NCBI GenBank assembly: GCA_028386065.3
Contig: JAKUCV010000421.1
Coordinates: forward strand, 22,440 to 86,439
DNA length: 64,000 nt
From: Turnera subulata
Lineage: Eukaryota > Streptophyta > Magnoliopsida > Malpighiales > Passifloraceae
Direction: 5' to 3'
Position 1 is the first letter of the stretch, and the number at the start of each line of letters is the position of its first letter. Position numbers and translations under genes: made by a program. Shown here in pieces: positions 24,010 to 34,924 of this stretch. The notes below the pieces were generated by a model. The model saw only the letters and a program-made list of their open reading frames with translations. It was not told the origin of the DNA and searched no databases.

Positions 24010-24689
24010 GGGATAACTACTCCGCGAGTCCTATATCTTTTCCCGAAATCTCATTTGAGTCCTAAAAAAGAAAAACACTTATTTCGAGTCCTATAACGTT
24101 TAAAAAGAACACCAAACGAGTCCTCGTCCATGTTTCCGTCAAATTTTTGCTGACTTGGCCGTTATCTGATTACATGGAAAATAATTAGTAAAAAATAATA
24201 ATTATGTGGAAAATAAGATAAATAAAAAAATTAACAAAATAACATACCCACACATTCACCCCGTCCTCACGCCCACCCTCTTCCTCACGCCGCCACCCTC
24301 TTTCCTTTTCTCTTTTTTTTTTCTTTCTCAGTTCTTCTCTTCTCCACAAAGACGCACTGCCACCATCATCCATCTCTTTGTATCTCCTTCTCCTCCCTTA
24401 TTTTGCCGCCGCCGTTAGAGCAAGTCGCCACCGCCTTGTAAGATTAAGCACCGCCACCACTTCACCTTCTTCTTCACTCACCTGCTGTTGTCGCTGTATG
24501 GAGGAACGAGGGATGTGAGGAGTCGGACACTCGCGTGAAAAGCAGGACCCGACGAGGTAACAGTGCCGCCTCCTTCGTCGAGTGGGTCGATTTGTGGTTG
24601 TTTTTGCGGTGGTCGGACTTGGTGCTCGGATTGTTGTGTGTGTTTGGGCAGAACTCAATGGCTCGGGTTTGTGTGGGGTCTTGCTAGCA

Positions 24690-24858
24690 GATCTGTTGCG
24701 ACGGTGGCGCAGATGCCGGACACGGCGTGGGCGAGGGTGCTGTTAGGGTTGTCGGGGGAGAGATAGCACTTGCAGGTCTCGTAGACGGAGAAGTGGACGG
24801 CGTGGGCGGGGCTGGCACCGAGGGCCATGGCGGCGATGCCGCGGTAGAGGGCAGAGGG
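24690..24858 (-). pseudogene. Captured mitochondrial carrier (mitoferrin-like) gene fragment
   Basis: Minus strand reads LYRGIAAMALGASPAHAVHF, then VYETCKCYLS, NPNSTLAHAVSGICATVA. This is the end of the first carrier repeat and start of the second in plant mitoferrin-like carriers, which move iron across the inner mitochondrial membrane. Only about 56 residues are present, with no start or stop, so it is a captured exon piece inside the Pack-MULE and not a gene. Confidence 0.8.
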
Positions 24859-24860
24859 GA

Positions 24861-25510
24861 ATGGCTTTGGTACCGGCTTTGTGGGAGATTCTGCAGAGAC
24901 CCAGGACTGGGGATGTGTTCGTTGAACTTGTGATATTCATGGTTCCTCTCTGGGGTGCGGTGATTGTTGGGGTTCTTGTTGGTTGGGCATGGAAGCCCAA
25001 GTGGGCTAAACTGGGTAGAGATTCTCGTAAACAAGCAATTGCAGTTGGTGATTCTCACGCTACAACTCTATCTTCATAAATTCCCATCTTCAATTCTTTC
25101 AAGTTTCAGCTGCCTTGTTGCATTCCTTGGAGTGTTGATGTTGGTCCGTCTTCAAAGGACTCCTTCCCCAATCACCTCCCTTCCATTCTAATCCCAGGTT
25201 TGTTGCTTTTAAAACAAAAAACTTGCATCCTCAACTTTAATGTTGATGAAACTCCAATTCGTGCTTTTGGCTGAACTTTATGTGCCATAGAATTTAGAAT
25301 TTCTTTGGTTTGGGTCTGATTCTTTTCTATTGGCTTCAACTGGGCAGTCCTCCACGTGCCCAAAAGGATAAATCAATGCTGGTGATGGAAGATGATTTAA
25401 AGTATTTGTGGAAGCTTGTTGAAGAGAAAGATGGAGGTCCTGCTTGGATTCAGATGATGGATCGTTCCACGCCAACCATGGGCTATCAGGTTTGGCGTAG
25501 AGATCTTCAG
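24861..25510 (+). pseudogene. Captured 5' part of a START-domain lipid-binding protein gene
   Basis: Starts at ATG 24861. Exon 1 encodes MALVPALWEILQRP, a hydrophobic segment (VELVIFMVPLWGAVIVGVLV) and GWAWKPKWAKLGRD, matching the membrane-anchored N-terminus of plant START proteins. A later exon (about 25330-25510) encodes MEDDLKYLWKLVEEKDGGPA and WIQMMDRSTPTMGYQVWRRD, the start of the START lipid-binding domain, and ends at a good donor (CAG/GTATTT). Intron-like sequence, including an exon 2 remnant around 25080-25190, lies between. The rest of the domain is absent. Retained introns show DNA-level capture. Confidence 0.85.
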
Positions 25511-25818
25511 GTATTTCTTTTTTTTTCTTCCTTCTCTTTTAATTTAAAAAAAGCCATGCTCACGTAATTGTTATTTTTCCACGTAATTGTTATTTTTTAT
25601 TAATTTTTTATTTATTTTCCACGTAATTATTATTTTTTACTAATTATTTTCCATGTAATCAGATAACGGCCAAGTTAGCAAAAATTTGACGGAAACATGG
25701 ACGGGGACTCGTTTGGTGTTCTTTTTAAACGTTATAAGACTCGAAATAAGCGTTTTTCCTTTTTAGGACTCAAATGAGATTTTGGGAAAAGATATAGGAC
25801 TCGCGGAGTAGTTATCCC

Positions 25819-25928
25819 GATTTCAACGTGTTTGCTAACACCTTGACAATAATCTCATAAATTAAATTACAAAATGCAATAGGACAGCACTACTGATGAA
25901 GAGAAGTCTCTTAGTACGCAGTAGCATT
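25819..25928 (-). pseudogene. LINE RT fragment upstream of the Pack-MULE
   Basis: Short continuation of the LINE on the minus strand (about YCQGVSKHVEI / VKVLANTLK in different frames), ending at the Stowaway MITE. Assigned mainly by continuity across the 10-bp target duplication. Confidence 0.5.
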
Positions 25929-25930
25929 TA

Positions 25931-26200
25931 CTCCCTCCGTTCCACTCAAGCTGGGGTCTTAGGTTTTGGCACAATAATTAAAGAAATAATTAACTTTGAT
26001 TTATTCTAGGTAAAATTTGTTTAAATTGTCTACTTTATCCTTATAAAAGATGAAAGAGAAAGATAAAGAGAGGATAAATTTGGAAGATAACATTAAAAGT
26101 TGTCTTGAATTAAACAAAAAGTGTTCAAATTTATCTTGAATTTGCAAAACGCCAACTTGACTGGGACAAATTTTTTCCTGCTTCTGTAGGACAGAGGGAG
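25931..26200. mobile_element. Stowaway-type MITE (270 bp)
   Basis: Ends CTCCCTCCGTTCCACTCAAG and a right end GGACAGAGGGAG are imperfect terminal inverted repeats of the Stowaway/Tc1-mariner type, flanked by TA (25929-25930, 26201-26202). No coding capacity. Right of it, the sequence ACAGAGGGAGTAATTCGAATGTACAT is partly duplicated in tandem (26191-26242). Confidence 0.9.
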
Positions 26201-26211
26201 TAATTCGAATG

Positions 26212-26770
26212 TACATGACAGAGGGAGTAATTCGAATGTACATTATAGAGGAATGCCGTAGCAGGAAATGATATTTAATAATGGGGGAACTGGGAGCGTA
26301 GGATTTTTTTTTCCAAGTGCTACTGTTATGCCCGTCTAAGTGACTTTGCCACGTTAACGCGAGGGAAGAGATTACTAAGACTGTCGGCTGGGATTCCTGT
26401 GTAATTAACAACAAAACAAGGAAGAAATGATTATTTGAGACTTTCGGCTGCGTTTTACATCAATAATTGAGTTTCAGTCTTCCCTCCATCGTGGAATTTA
26501 AGAGGAAAGAGACAAGGAATTAAGGAACGCGATGATGAAAAGGCACAAGAGTTATGGGTTTGTGCAGAGAATTAGATGGAAAACTGATGTGAAAGAAGTC
26601 TGTATATATAGGAGTAAAAACAAAAAAGAGCGTCTCATCAATAAAAGCAAAAAAGAGTGATGCCAAGAAACGGCACCAGTTGAGGGCTATACCCATACCC
26701 AACAAGATGCTCATCACATCCTACTCTTCAGTAATAATAGAAGAACTCATAGGTTGAAAGAAAAGCTAAA
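26212..26770. repeat. Duplicated host segment, copy 1
   Basis: Matches 46300-46717 plus 49158-49270 with about 10-15% differences by eye (shared GTTATGCCCGTCTAAGTGA, ACGCGAGGGAAGAGATTA, GAAACGGCACCAGT). A further stretch at 32793-32890 matches 49285-49385. Copy 2 lies upstream of the NLR; copy 1 is not followed by an NLR. It holds a TATATATAGGA motif at about 26608 that could be an old TATA box. No coding sequence seen. Confidence 0.8.
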
Positions 26771-26813
26771 TCAGTGATATAAGTACCGAATCAAATTTTA
26801 ATAAAAATACACC

Positions 26814-27014
26814 TGTTATAAAACTAGTGTTTAATATTGTGAATTTTCACAGTTATGAAGATGAAGGGGTGAAAAAGGAGAAGGCAGAGGGAAGAAGAAG
26901 CTGAGGAAAATGAGCAGTTTTTTGTGTTCGTTTCATCTTATTCAACAGAATATATATACTGGTTTTTGTACAATAGGTAGGTATAATAGTTTTTACACGT
27001 ATTTTTTTATAACA
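26814..27014 (-). repeat. 3' LTR of degenerate copia element
   Basis: 201 bp, pair of 32592-32792. Preceded (left) by target duplication ACACC. Confidence 0.9.
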
Positions 27015-27039
27015 CTCCCCCTTAAATACTATTGTACTG

Positions 27040-29600
27040 TAAATAAAATAGCTTTGGGGATAACTGCCTCGTTTAAAACCTTACCAAAAAAAACCCAGTG
27101 GGATAAAAACTTGTGAAGGAAAAAAGAGTGCAGTGTGTATTCTACTCCCCCTCAATTTGGCATCTCTTGATTTCTTGATATCGTCACATGCCAACTTTCT
27201 TTGTCAACCTTTGGTGACATATGCTTTGTCCGATCACATCTGGTACATCACTCCTTGGGCAATGCAGACAATATTATCATCATAATCTGTTGTTGGAGCA
27301 TCTTCCATGCTATGGATCTTGAATGTGTAGTATCATCGAACTTAGCCAAGCACAGTCTTGACTGACTTCTGTATTATTTGAAGTGGTAGCAACAATACTT
27401 TGTTTTGTACTTGCCATGATACTTCAGGTATCTGCTTGCGCTTTATATGGATCAAATATATGACCTGCATCTGCAAAACAAACAATATTTCCCTTGGACT
27501 CACAAGGTTAAAATAATTATATATCCATTATACCCCAGGATAATGGAGAGCTTCAGGCTTTATGAAAATTTATAGCAAAACAAGTTTATGGCAAAGCTTC
27601 AGGCTTTATGTTACTAGCAAGATAAATTGCACTATGATATGGTACTTCAGGACCATATAGTACTTCAGGACCAGTTTAATTCTTTTATGAGATTTTTTCA
27701 TCTCAAATTCCTTCTTAAAACATAGCACAATATTTGGAATCTTCTTCAGGACCAGTTTAATTCTTTTATGAGATTTTTTCATCTCAAATTCCTTCTTAAA
27801 ACATAGCACAATATTTGAGTTCCAATAATATTTAAATTGTATCTAAATTATTAATCGTCAATAATGATAAATTTACACATAGATTAAATAAAACACATAG
27901 AGTATATATGCAAGAATCATTATAGATATTCAAATTGGTTCGGACTATATAAAGGTCAAATTAAATATATTACCGAGAATTTGTTGCTTCTAGCAACTTC
28001 AATCCTTCAGGGATTCTCATGCATATGTCATGACTTATGGTTCCATAAAATATAGGTTGTAATAGCATCCATTTGATGCATTTCTAATTCTTTTCATATA
28101 ATGCCAGACTTATCAATAATAATTACATCCACCACATGGGAGTATATCTCCTCACAATTAATACCAGGTCGTTTGGGCAAAACCTTGTGCGATGAGCCGT
28201 GCTTTGTATTTCTCTATTATAATTTCCTTTTTCGCACAAATACCCATTTTCAATCGACTGGTTCTACACCATTTGTTGTACGGACTACAGGTCCGGAAAA
28301 TTTTCTCACTACACAAGCGAGTCCAACACAGCCTTAATTGCATTTCTCTATTTTGGCCAATCATTCTGCGCCTACATTCACAAATAGATGTAGGTTTATG
28401 ATCCTCATTATATTTAGCACTATATTATATATAAAAACAAGTATTCCGTCGACGGTTATTTCACATCGGTTCCATCTCATTCCTGACACTGCATAATTGA
28501 GATCTCATCATTGTCATTTATTTCATGTACCTGAGTTACTTCTGAAACTTTATCAATTGTGTCAGAAACCTCTTCTGGAGGATTTTCCTCTTCTTGAGGA
28601 CTTTTAATTTGAACCTCTACAGGAGGTCTTATTTTCTCACTGGGGTCATCTTATCTCTTTGCTCCTTTTCCTCTATTGAGAATTTTTGTTTTATATAGAA
28701 CTGAGTATATTCCATGCTTCTGGTGTACTTTAGATTCATTTGCATACTTTAATTGTTCTACAGGAACATCAATTCTAGCAGGAGCATTTGCAGCTGGTAT
28801 ATAAGATTTGGTCACTCGTTCCAAAACAAATATGTCTGGCAATTGACTTACTAATCTTTTGCAAATGAATCATCTTTTGAACATCAGGTTCACACTAATT
28901 TGTTTGAGGATCAAAACTAGATATTGTATTAATAATCTCTTGATCCAGCTGCTCATTTTCTCCCCCTGATGTTGGGTAAACACTTTCATCAAATAAGCAA
29001 ATCTTGATATAAATATCCAATCTCTAGTTTTTCAATTATTTTGTAATTGATGGAGATTCATATCCAACATATATTCCCAGTCTCTTTTTTTCAAGGACCA
29101 GTTTTACTATGCTGTGGTGGAGCATTAAATACTGTACAACCAATGGTCCGAAGATGGGAGATACTAGGTTCGTGATCATGAACCAATGGGGAGATCTTAT
29201 GATATCTTATTGGCTTGATGCACATAAGTGTTGATGCGTCTAAAATACCATGTTCTCAAACCGTAATATCTCTTTAGCAATGGTCTTGCAATCAATTGGA
29301 AATATTCAATAAACTATTCACCCAGATCGTTTTAGGTGTGAACATAAGCTACAGGATGTTCAACCATTATTTCCAACAATATACATTATCCATTGAAGAG
29401 ATACACCATATAGTCTTATAAAATAATTAAGGATGTGTACCCGCAATTGGCTTAATCATAATAAGCGCGCAATATGCCAACTTGCATCAAATAAGCACAC
29501 ATTAGACCATCTAGTCGATGCATCGATTAAAACAATAAAATTACCTAGATGGTTAACATGACGGATTTATTAGTCCGCGTACATGTCCTTGAATTATTTC
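27040..29600 (-). pseudogene. Degenerate copia integrase-RT remnants
   Basis: Minus-strand scraps match the relative at 39764-45816. 28842-28651 has YIPAANAPARIDVP like the linker SHVPAADAPTRIDIP at ~42420. 28364-28158 has KARLIAQGFAQ of the RT N-terminus. 27809-27606 has FKKEFEMK of the RT thumb. Numerous stops and frameshifts. 27666-27746 is repeated in tandem at 27747-27816 with an 81-bp offset (27 codons), so the segment encoding FKKEFEMKKSHKRIKLVLK occurs twice. 28900-29600 carries integrase-region remnants without an open frame. Confidence 0.75.
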
Positions 29601-29797
29601 CAAAAACTTTCTGGTGATTCTAGGCCAACCTCATCATATGAAGGCCAAACAATTAATTTATTTTTCTGCAGCAAACAAACACATGGAAATTCATTGATTG
29701 TAAAAACTTCTGGTTTTTCATTGAATGACCAATTAAATTCCGCACATCATTGATTCGGGATGGCCCAACCGGTCATGTCAAACAAGAAATCCATGAA

Positions 29798-30024
29798 CCA
29801 ACTTCAAGTTGGTGCTAGCTTCAGGCTACTATATATGTGCCAGCTTCAGGCTGGATATGATAACTTAGGAAAATTATTTACCAGCTTTTGTTTGGTGCAT
29901 ACTAGTTGTAAATAACGTATCTATCAGCCAACTTTTATTGGTCTCAACTTCAGGCTGTGCAAACTGTGTATTTAATAACTTAAAATTGCTAGCTTCAAGC
30001 TAGTGCATTCCAGCTTCTGGCTGG
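29798..30024. repeat. Micropalindrome array, CAGCTTCAGGCTG type
   Basis: About eight palindromes of 13-17 nt in 227 bp, each centred on CTTC or similar: CCAACTTCAAGTTGG, TAGCTTCAGGCTA, CCAGCTTCAGGCTGG, TAGCTTCAAGCTA, CCAGCTTCTGGCTGG and weaker ones. Only two related copies exist at the matching place of the relative (43488-43518). Confidence 0.85.
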
Positions 30025-30232
30025 ATATGGTAAGTTTCAATTTCTCGGATATTTATGTAGCACAACCAATAGAATAACACAGGTAAACTTTTCACAGCTT
30101 GTCTGTTACCTACGACAATATCATTTTTAATATAGAGATATTCAGCATCATCTCAATATATTATTCGCTTGAAAATAAATTCCTTTGAGACTTGAATAAA
30201 ATATTTATTTATTACTGTAAGTATGAAAATTT

Positions 30233-30550
30233 GTACTCTTCAAGAGTATAATGAAATTTATGCTCTTCTGGAGCATAAAAATTCAAGCTCTTCCAGAGCA
30301 TAAACATTTTACTCTTCCGGAACATATTAAAACTTATGCTCTTCTGGAGTGTCAATATGTGCTATTCTAGAACATAATAAAACTTGTGCTCTTCCAGAGC
30401 TTATTTATATGCTCTTCAAGAGCATAGTAAAACTGTGCTCTTCAGGAGATTAAATATATACTTTTCTAAAATATAGTGAAAGTTATGCTCTTCTGGAGCT
30501 TTATACACTCTTCTAAAGCGTAGTAAACTTATGCTCTTCTAGAACATATT
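30233..30550. repeat. Micropalindrome array, GCTCTTCNNGAGC type (13 copies)
   Basis: Thirteen 13-nt imperfect or perfect palindromes spaced about 25 nt apart: GCTCTTCAAGAGC, GCTCTTCTGGAGC, GCTCTTCCAGAGC and variants. The arms often change together (AAG/CTT, GGAG/CTCC). The relative at 39764-45816 has one copy, GCTCTTCCGGAGC at 43778-43790. Between the protease and integrase regions of the element. Confidence 0.9.
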
Positions 30551-30559
30551 AATCTTCTT

Positions 30560-31800
30560 CTCATTTTGAGATTGTACTGTCATATATTACATATGAATAA
30601 TTTCCATTTATTAAATAAGGAATACGTCATTGACATTGTCTCCAGGACAAATGCCCGAGTCAGTATTCTAGAAACGACTGTTTTATGTTCACATTAAAAT
30701 TTAGCAGTAATAAAAATAAACATAATGTAATAAATGTAACAAATAATAATAAAGCTGAACATAAAAATAAAATCATTCAATATTGGCTTGCAACTTCAGG
30801 GTAAGCAACAGTTTCATCAAATGGTCATAACCATGACTAAATTATTATATACAATCACATTCACTTCAGGGAATGGAGCAGAACCATTTGTTTTGCCATA
30901 ATGAGGCATAGGATTAAATCGAAGATTTCGTGAATTCTCTTTCACCATATTGCTACTGCAGGAGCACATATGATGCATAAAAAAAAATTGTTTTCTTTTT
31001 GCATCAACATCAATAATTAATTCACCACACACAATATAATCTGAGAATTCATTCGAAATATAACTGCATTATATAAATTTAAAAACTTGCAACTTCAGGT
31101 GCATACTCATGCAATAAAATTTCAGGAGAATATCCATCTTCTGGTGGTGATATAATGCCCACCTTCTGGTGGTCATATTTTTTTTCAATTTCCTTTTAAT
31201 TTAAAGATCTACAAGATCTTTTAGCAATAAGACTTCCGGTCTTTGCTTTAATTCCTCTTTTTATTGTGTCTTCCAGACTATTAGCATTTAAATGCATTTC
31301 AGCGCCCATGACTAATTTCCTCTGGAAATTTCTTGGGCCTCGAATTCAAATAACATAATTCAAAAAATTAAATAAATAAAAGACTTAATTAAAATAAATA
31401 AACATGGGCTTTTTATTAATTAACCCAATTAAAATTAAATAACGGAAAGTTAAATGCGGTGGGTCTTATACGAGCCCAAACAATACGTAAAAGAAATTAA
31501 AACGAGAAATTAAATGCAATAGGCCTTTTAATAGCCCAATCATAATTTAAATAAAAATATAAATTAAATAAAAGCATAATAATAATATACTCTCATAAGA
31601 TACACATAAATAGATATGCATGATATACTAATGCTATACCGTAAATTAAATATTAATCCGGTTCGGTTATGTCGGGTTAATTTACCATTATCATCATCAT
31701 TCACCATTTAATTTCATGTGTCAAAATATTATACTATACTTATACCCCGGTTATCATATCAGTATTATATTTGTTTCTATATTGTTTTTTTTTTAAATTT
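30560..31800. other. AT-rich gag/protease-region remnant of copia element
   Basis: Minus strand, position equivalent to gag-protease of the relative. Short matches remain (about 30800-31020, for example the FFMHHMCSCSSNMVKENSR frame, resembling the area at 44630-44700). Two further hairpin motifs CACCTTCTGGTGG occur near 31136-31170. No open frame. Confidence 0.5.
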
Positions 31801-32460
31801 TTAGACTGGGCCATGAATCGTGCCAGTCCAGACCTTGTACAGTGTCAGGCCCAGGCCCCAAACAGGAGCCCAGGCGCAGGCCCTCACAGCAGGCCCAGCT
31901 AGCAAGCCCAAACGCCAAGCCCAGCTCTTAACAAAACCCAACCCTTACCTCGCGGGTCAACCCGACCCGTGCCATGACCCGTCCAGGTCATCTTCAACCC
32001 GTGCACACCACGGGTGTTGCAGGCGGTGGTGGAACGATGGAGGGACGAGGCATCGCATGGAAACAAGGCATGGAGCGGTGGCGGTGCGAGGAGGCGTGCG
32101 GCGCGACTCTCCGGTGTCTGGAGGCGTGACCCGACTCGGCTGCAACGGGTGGCATCCAGGTCGTCTTTGGCTTCCATTGTGCGGACGGCGGTAGGCTGCG
32201 GCGGGGTGGCAACGACCTGTGCGTGCGACGGCTGCAGGTTGCTTCAGCGTCGCGGTGGCGGCGATGGCTGGTGCGGCTGTTCGCGGCTGCGGAAGGAGGC
32301 AGACCCGACAGACTTTCATGTCGGGTCGTTGGGTTCCGCCGTCGGTTCGTCGCCTCTAGACGGTGCGTCCGGCAGCGAAAATGGACGGTGGCGGCACGGT
32401 TCAGTCAGCAACGGCACGGACGAGACGATAGTGGGGGCGGTGACGTGAGGTACGACCCGG
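31800..32460. other. GC-rich block in the 5' leader of the degenerate copia element
   Basis: About 660 bp, clearly richer in G+C than its surroundings, between the 5' LTR and the gag area (minus-strand sense). It starts with GCCCAGGCCC-type repeats and has several open frames on both strands that overlap one another, as expected from composition alone. No domain recognised. Could be native leader or captured host DNA. Confidence 0.5.
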
Positions 32461-32591
32461 AATCCTTTCGCATGAACAGTGCCATGGAGGGTGACACTAC
32501 TGTTCATCTTCTTCGTGTGTTTGTTCTTTCCTTTTTTTTTTCTTCTCAGTTTTCCTCTTCTCATGGTAGAGACGTTATCGTGATGATAACG

Positions 32592-32792
32592 TGTTATAAA
32601 ACTAGTGTTTAATACTGTGAATTTTCACAATTATGAAGAAGAAGGGGAGAAGGAGGAGAAGGCAGAGGGAAGAAGAAGCTAAAGGGAATGAGCAATTTTT
32701 GTTGCTCGTTTCATCTTATTCAACAGAATATATATGCTGGTTTTTGTACAATAGTTAGGTATAATAGTATTTACACGTGTTTTTTCATAACA
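32592..32792 (-). repeat. 5' LTR of degenerate copia element
   Basis: 201 bp. The internal side reads CGTTATCATCACGA on the minus strand, nearly the same as CGTTATCAGCACGA beside the 5' LTR at 45381, a probable primer site. Confidence 0.9.
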
Positions 32793-32947
32793 ACACCCAT
32801 TTCTTTCTTCTTCTTCTTCTTTGTTCCTACCTAGTTTTTTTTTTACCAGGTAGACGACTGTCTTTGACAATTGTCCAAGCCATTGGTAGCATTCTTCAAG
32901 CGAACTATTTTTTTGTATACTTCTTCATTCTTTTTTGTTCCTATAAG

Positions 32948-34739
32948 GAGTAAATGATATATTTGGGGTCCGTACTATTTAAAAAGTACTGTTTGAGGGT
33001 CTGTACTATTTTTTACCCCTTTTACGAGTCTTTACTCTTATTTTTCGTCCCTTTTAGGGGTCTCGGACAGCCCGACGGATGACGTGGACTGCCAGGCCCC
33101 GAGGTGTAGGTTACGCACTCTCTTTTGTGACACGTGGCAGCGCGTGTTATGCACTTATTGTCCATATTGTCATGTGGGCCCATTTTTCTATTTTCAATTT
33201 TAAAAGATAATTTTTAATTCTTTAAATACAAATTTAATTCTTAAATTGTTTAACACAAATGAAAAGAAGGAAAAAAAATAAATAAATAAATCACCAACTG
33301 ATCAAAACGCCCTTGCTCACTTAAAAAATGGCGAATCCTAACCCCCAATTCTCATTCGCTCCCTCTCTCTCTGAGTCAATTTCCTCTCTCTCAATCACCT
33401 CCTCTACTTCTCCCACAAAAATCATTCACTCACCTATATTTTCCTCTTGTTGTCTCCCTCGTTCCTATCTCACGAACACATCATCTCGCCCAAACCTTTC
33501 TCTCTCTCCTTCCATCTCTTGTTGACCTCCCCTCAAATCGTTCTACAGTCCACCATCGAGTAGTGGAACCAAAGAACTTGGAAACCGAGCTGGTGCTGAG
33601 CCCCAATCGAAACACCAAGTATGGGTCACTGCGGATCAAAGGAGAAGCTCGTTTCCCATGCTCGCCGTGCGCCCTCTCTCCCCATTTCCTTTTTTATCTA
33701 TTCCTTTCACCTTCCGTTGTTTTGTGATTGTGGGCTAATCTGGGATTGTTTGTGGATTGTGGTTCGGGGTTGTTTCCTTGATGTTAATGGCGGCTGGAGT
33801 CGAGTTAATTGGGTGCGTGTTCGGTGTTAATTGTTGGATCGTGGTGAATATTGATGGTATGGGTTGGTTTTGGGTTGTTGAATTGGGGGTTGGCGATGTT
33901 GAGTGTTAAGGGTCTAGGCGGATTTGAGGAGGTCAGAGGAGTTGGGGATGGTTAGCCTCGAATTGTTTGACATGGATCCCGATTCACTTGTTTGAGTAGG
34001 ATTCTGATGAAAATGATCAACTGGGGTCTCGATCAATTGGGTTTGATATGGGGATTTTCAGGGTTCTGGTGCTGTCGCGTCTGAGACGGTAGAAGAGTCG
34101 GGAGCGCTCCGACGAAGAGGAAGAAGGAGGCGTCGGGTGATTCGAGGAGGCAAAGGCGATGCAGGTGTTTGTTGTAGTCGACTCCTGCGGGTGCGAGACT
34201 GCACGGTCCAACGAGGCATGGTCGACGGCGAGATGGTGTCGATGTTGGCGGCGATTAGCAGAGTAGCAATGCTCGGCTTGCTGTTTTGGGGTTGACGTTG
34301 GACACAACACCATTTTGGTGTTGTTTCCATGAATTGTTTGTTTGCTTTTTTTTTTCCTTTTTTTATGAGAAAATTTTGTGGACTGAAAAAAAAAAATCTA
34401 GGACAAGTGAGTTACAAGAGTGATCAGCTGAGAATTTTAATTTTTTTCCTTCTTTATTTTTATGTCAAATAATTTATGAAATAAAAATTCCATTTAAAAA
34501 TCAAAAATTATTTTTTAAAAATTATAAAATCATAAAGTGGAAGCCACAATACACAGTGGACAGCGAGTGCATAACATGCACCTCACCCGCTGCCACGTGC
34601 CCAAAAACTAAGCGCATACACTGGGACCGCTAAAAGGGATAAAAAATAAGAATATAAACCCGTAAAAGAGACAAAAGATAACACAGACCTTCAAACGGTA
34701 CTTTTCAAATAGTAAAGACCTTAAATATGTCATCTACTC
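32948..34739. mobile_element. Mutator-like element (1792 bp), probable Pack-MULE
   Basis: Ends GAGTAAATGATATATTTGGG and, inverted, ...TTAAATATGTCATCTACTC are imperfect terminal inverted repeats extending about 200-250 bp. Both sides have PyrG/C-rich blocks with TGCCACGTG-type motifs. Perfect 10-bp target duplication TTCCTATAAG (32938-32947, 34740-34749). No transposase. The interior (33320-34330) is richer in G+C, with a pyrimidine-rich leader-like stretch, a short MGHCGSKEKLVSHARRAPS frame and an 85-90-codon frame at 34058-34330. These look like captured host gene pieces, but I cannot identify the source. Confidence 0.85.
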
Positions 34740-34924
34740 TTCCTATAAGGGATCACGTCCCATATCGTTAATTTGCTAAGCTCCAAACTAAACCACTAAA
34801 CTCATTTTTTAAAAAGATCATGCGGGACACTGTAATTAATACATCTCTAGGACAAAAAGAACAAAAATAAAAACATTTCTCAAGTCAAGTCAACTCCTCT
34901 TGATTGGCCCCGTTCTGCTGGGCC

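Larger units (their letters stand above)
24010..25818. mobile_element. Pack-MULE carrying fragments of two host genes (1809 bp)
   Basis: Long terminal inverted repeats of about 200 bp (24010-~24210 and ~25615-25818) start and end GGGATAACTAC/GTAGTTATCCC and are nearly identical. A perfect 10-bp target duplication GATTTCAACG flanks it (24000-24009, 25819-25828), in the 9-11 bp range of Mutator-like elements. No transposase is present. The interior holds a mitochondrial-carrier gene piece on the minus strand and a START-domain gene piece with introns on the plus strand, only a few bases apart. A GC-rich block at 24400-24690 may be further captured DNA of unknown source. Confidence 0.92.
26814..32792 (-). 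mobile_element. Degenerate Ty1/copia element with 201-bp LTRs
   Basis: LTRs 26814-27014 and 32592-32792 begin TGTTATAAAACTAG and end ATAACA. Perfect target duplication ACACC (26809-26813, 32793-32797). By eye the LTRs differ at roughly 8% of sites, so the insertion is old. Purine tract AAGGGGGAG (minus) lies beside the left LTR. The body is the same family as the element at 39764-45816, but coding sequence survives only in scraps. It has arrays of micropalindromes (29798-30024, 30233-30550) and a GC-rich block (31800-32460). Confidence 0.88.

Noticed and set aside
26700..26770. Shared segment as a simple MITE
   Set aside because: The duplicated segment has no inverted ends or target duplication and extends past two other insertions, so segmental duplication fits better.
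29798..30550. Possible clustered miRNA or tRNA genes in the hairpin arrays
   Set aside because: Stems are only 4-6 bp, far too short for miRNA precursors, and no cloverleaf is present.
31820..32612. Several 90-144-codon frames on both strands
   Set aside because: Mutually overlapping and explained by high GC in the copia leader; no recognised domain.
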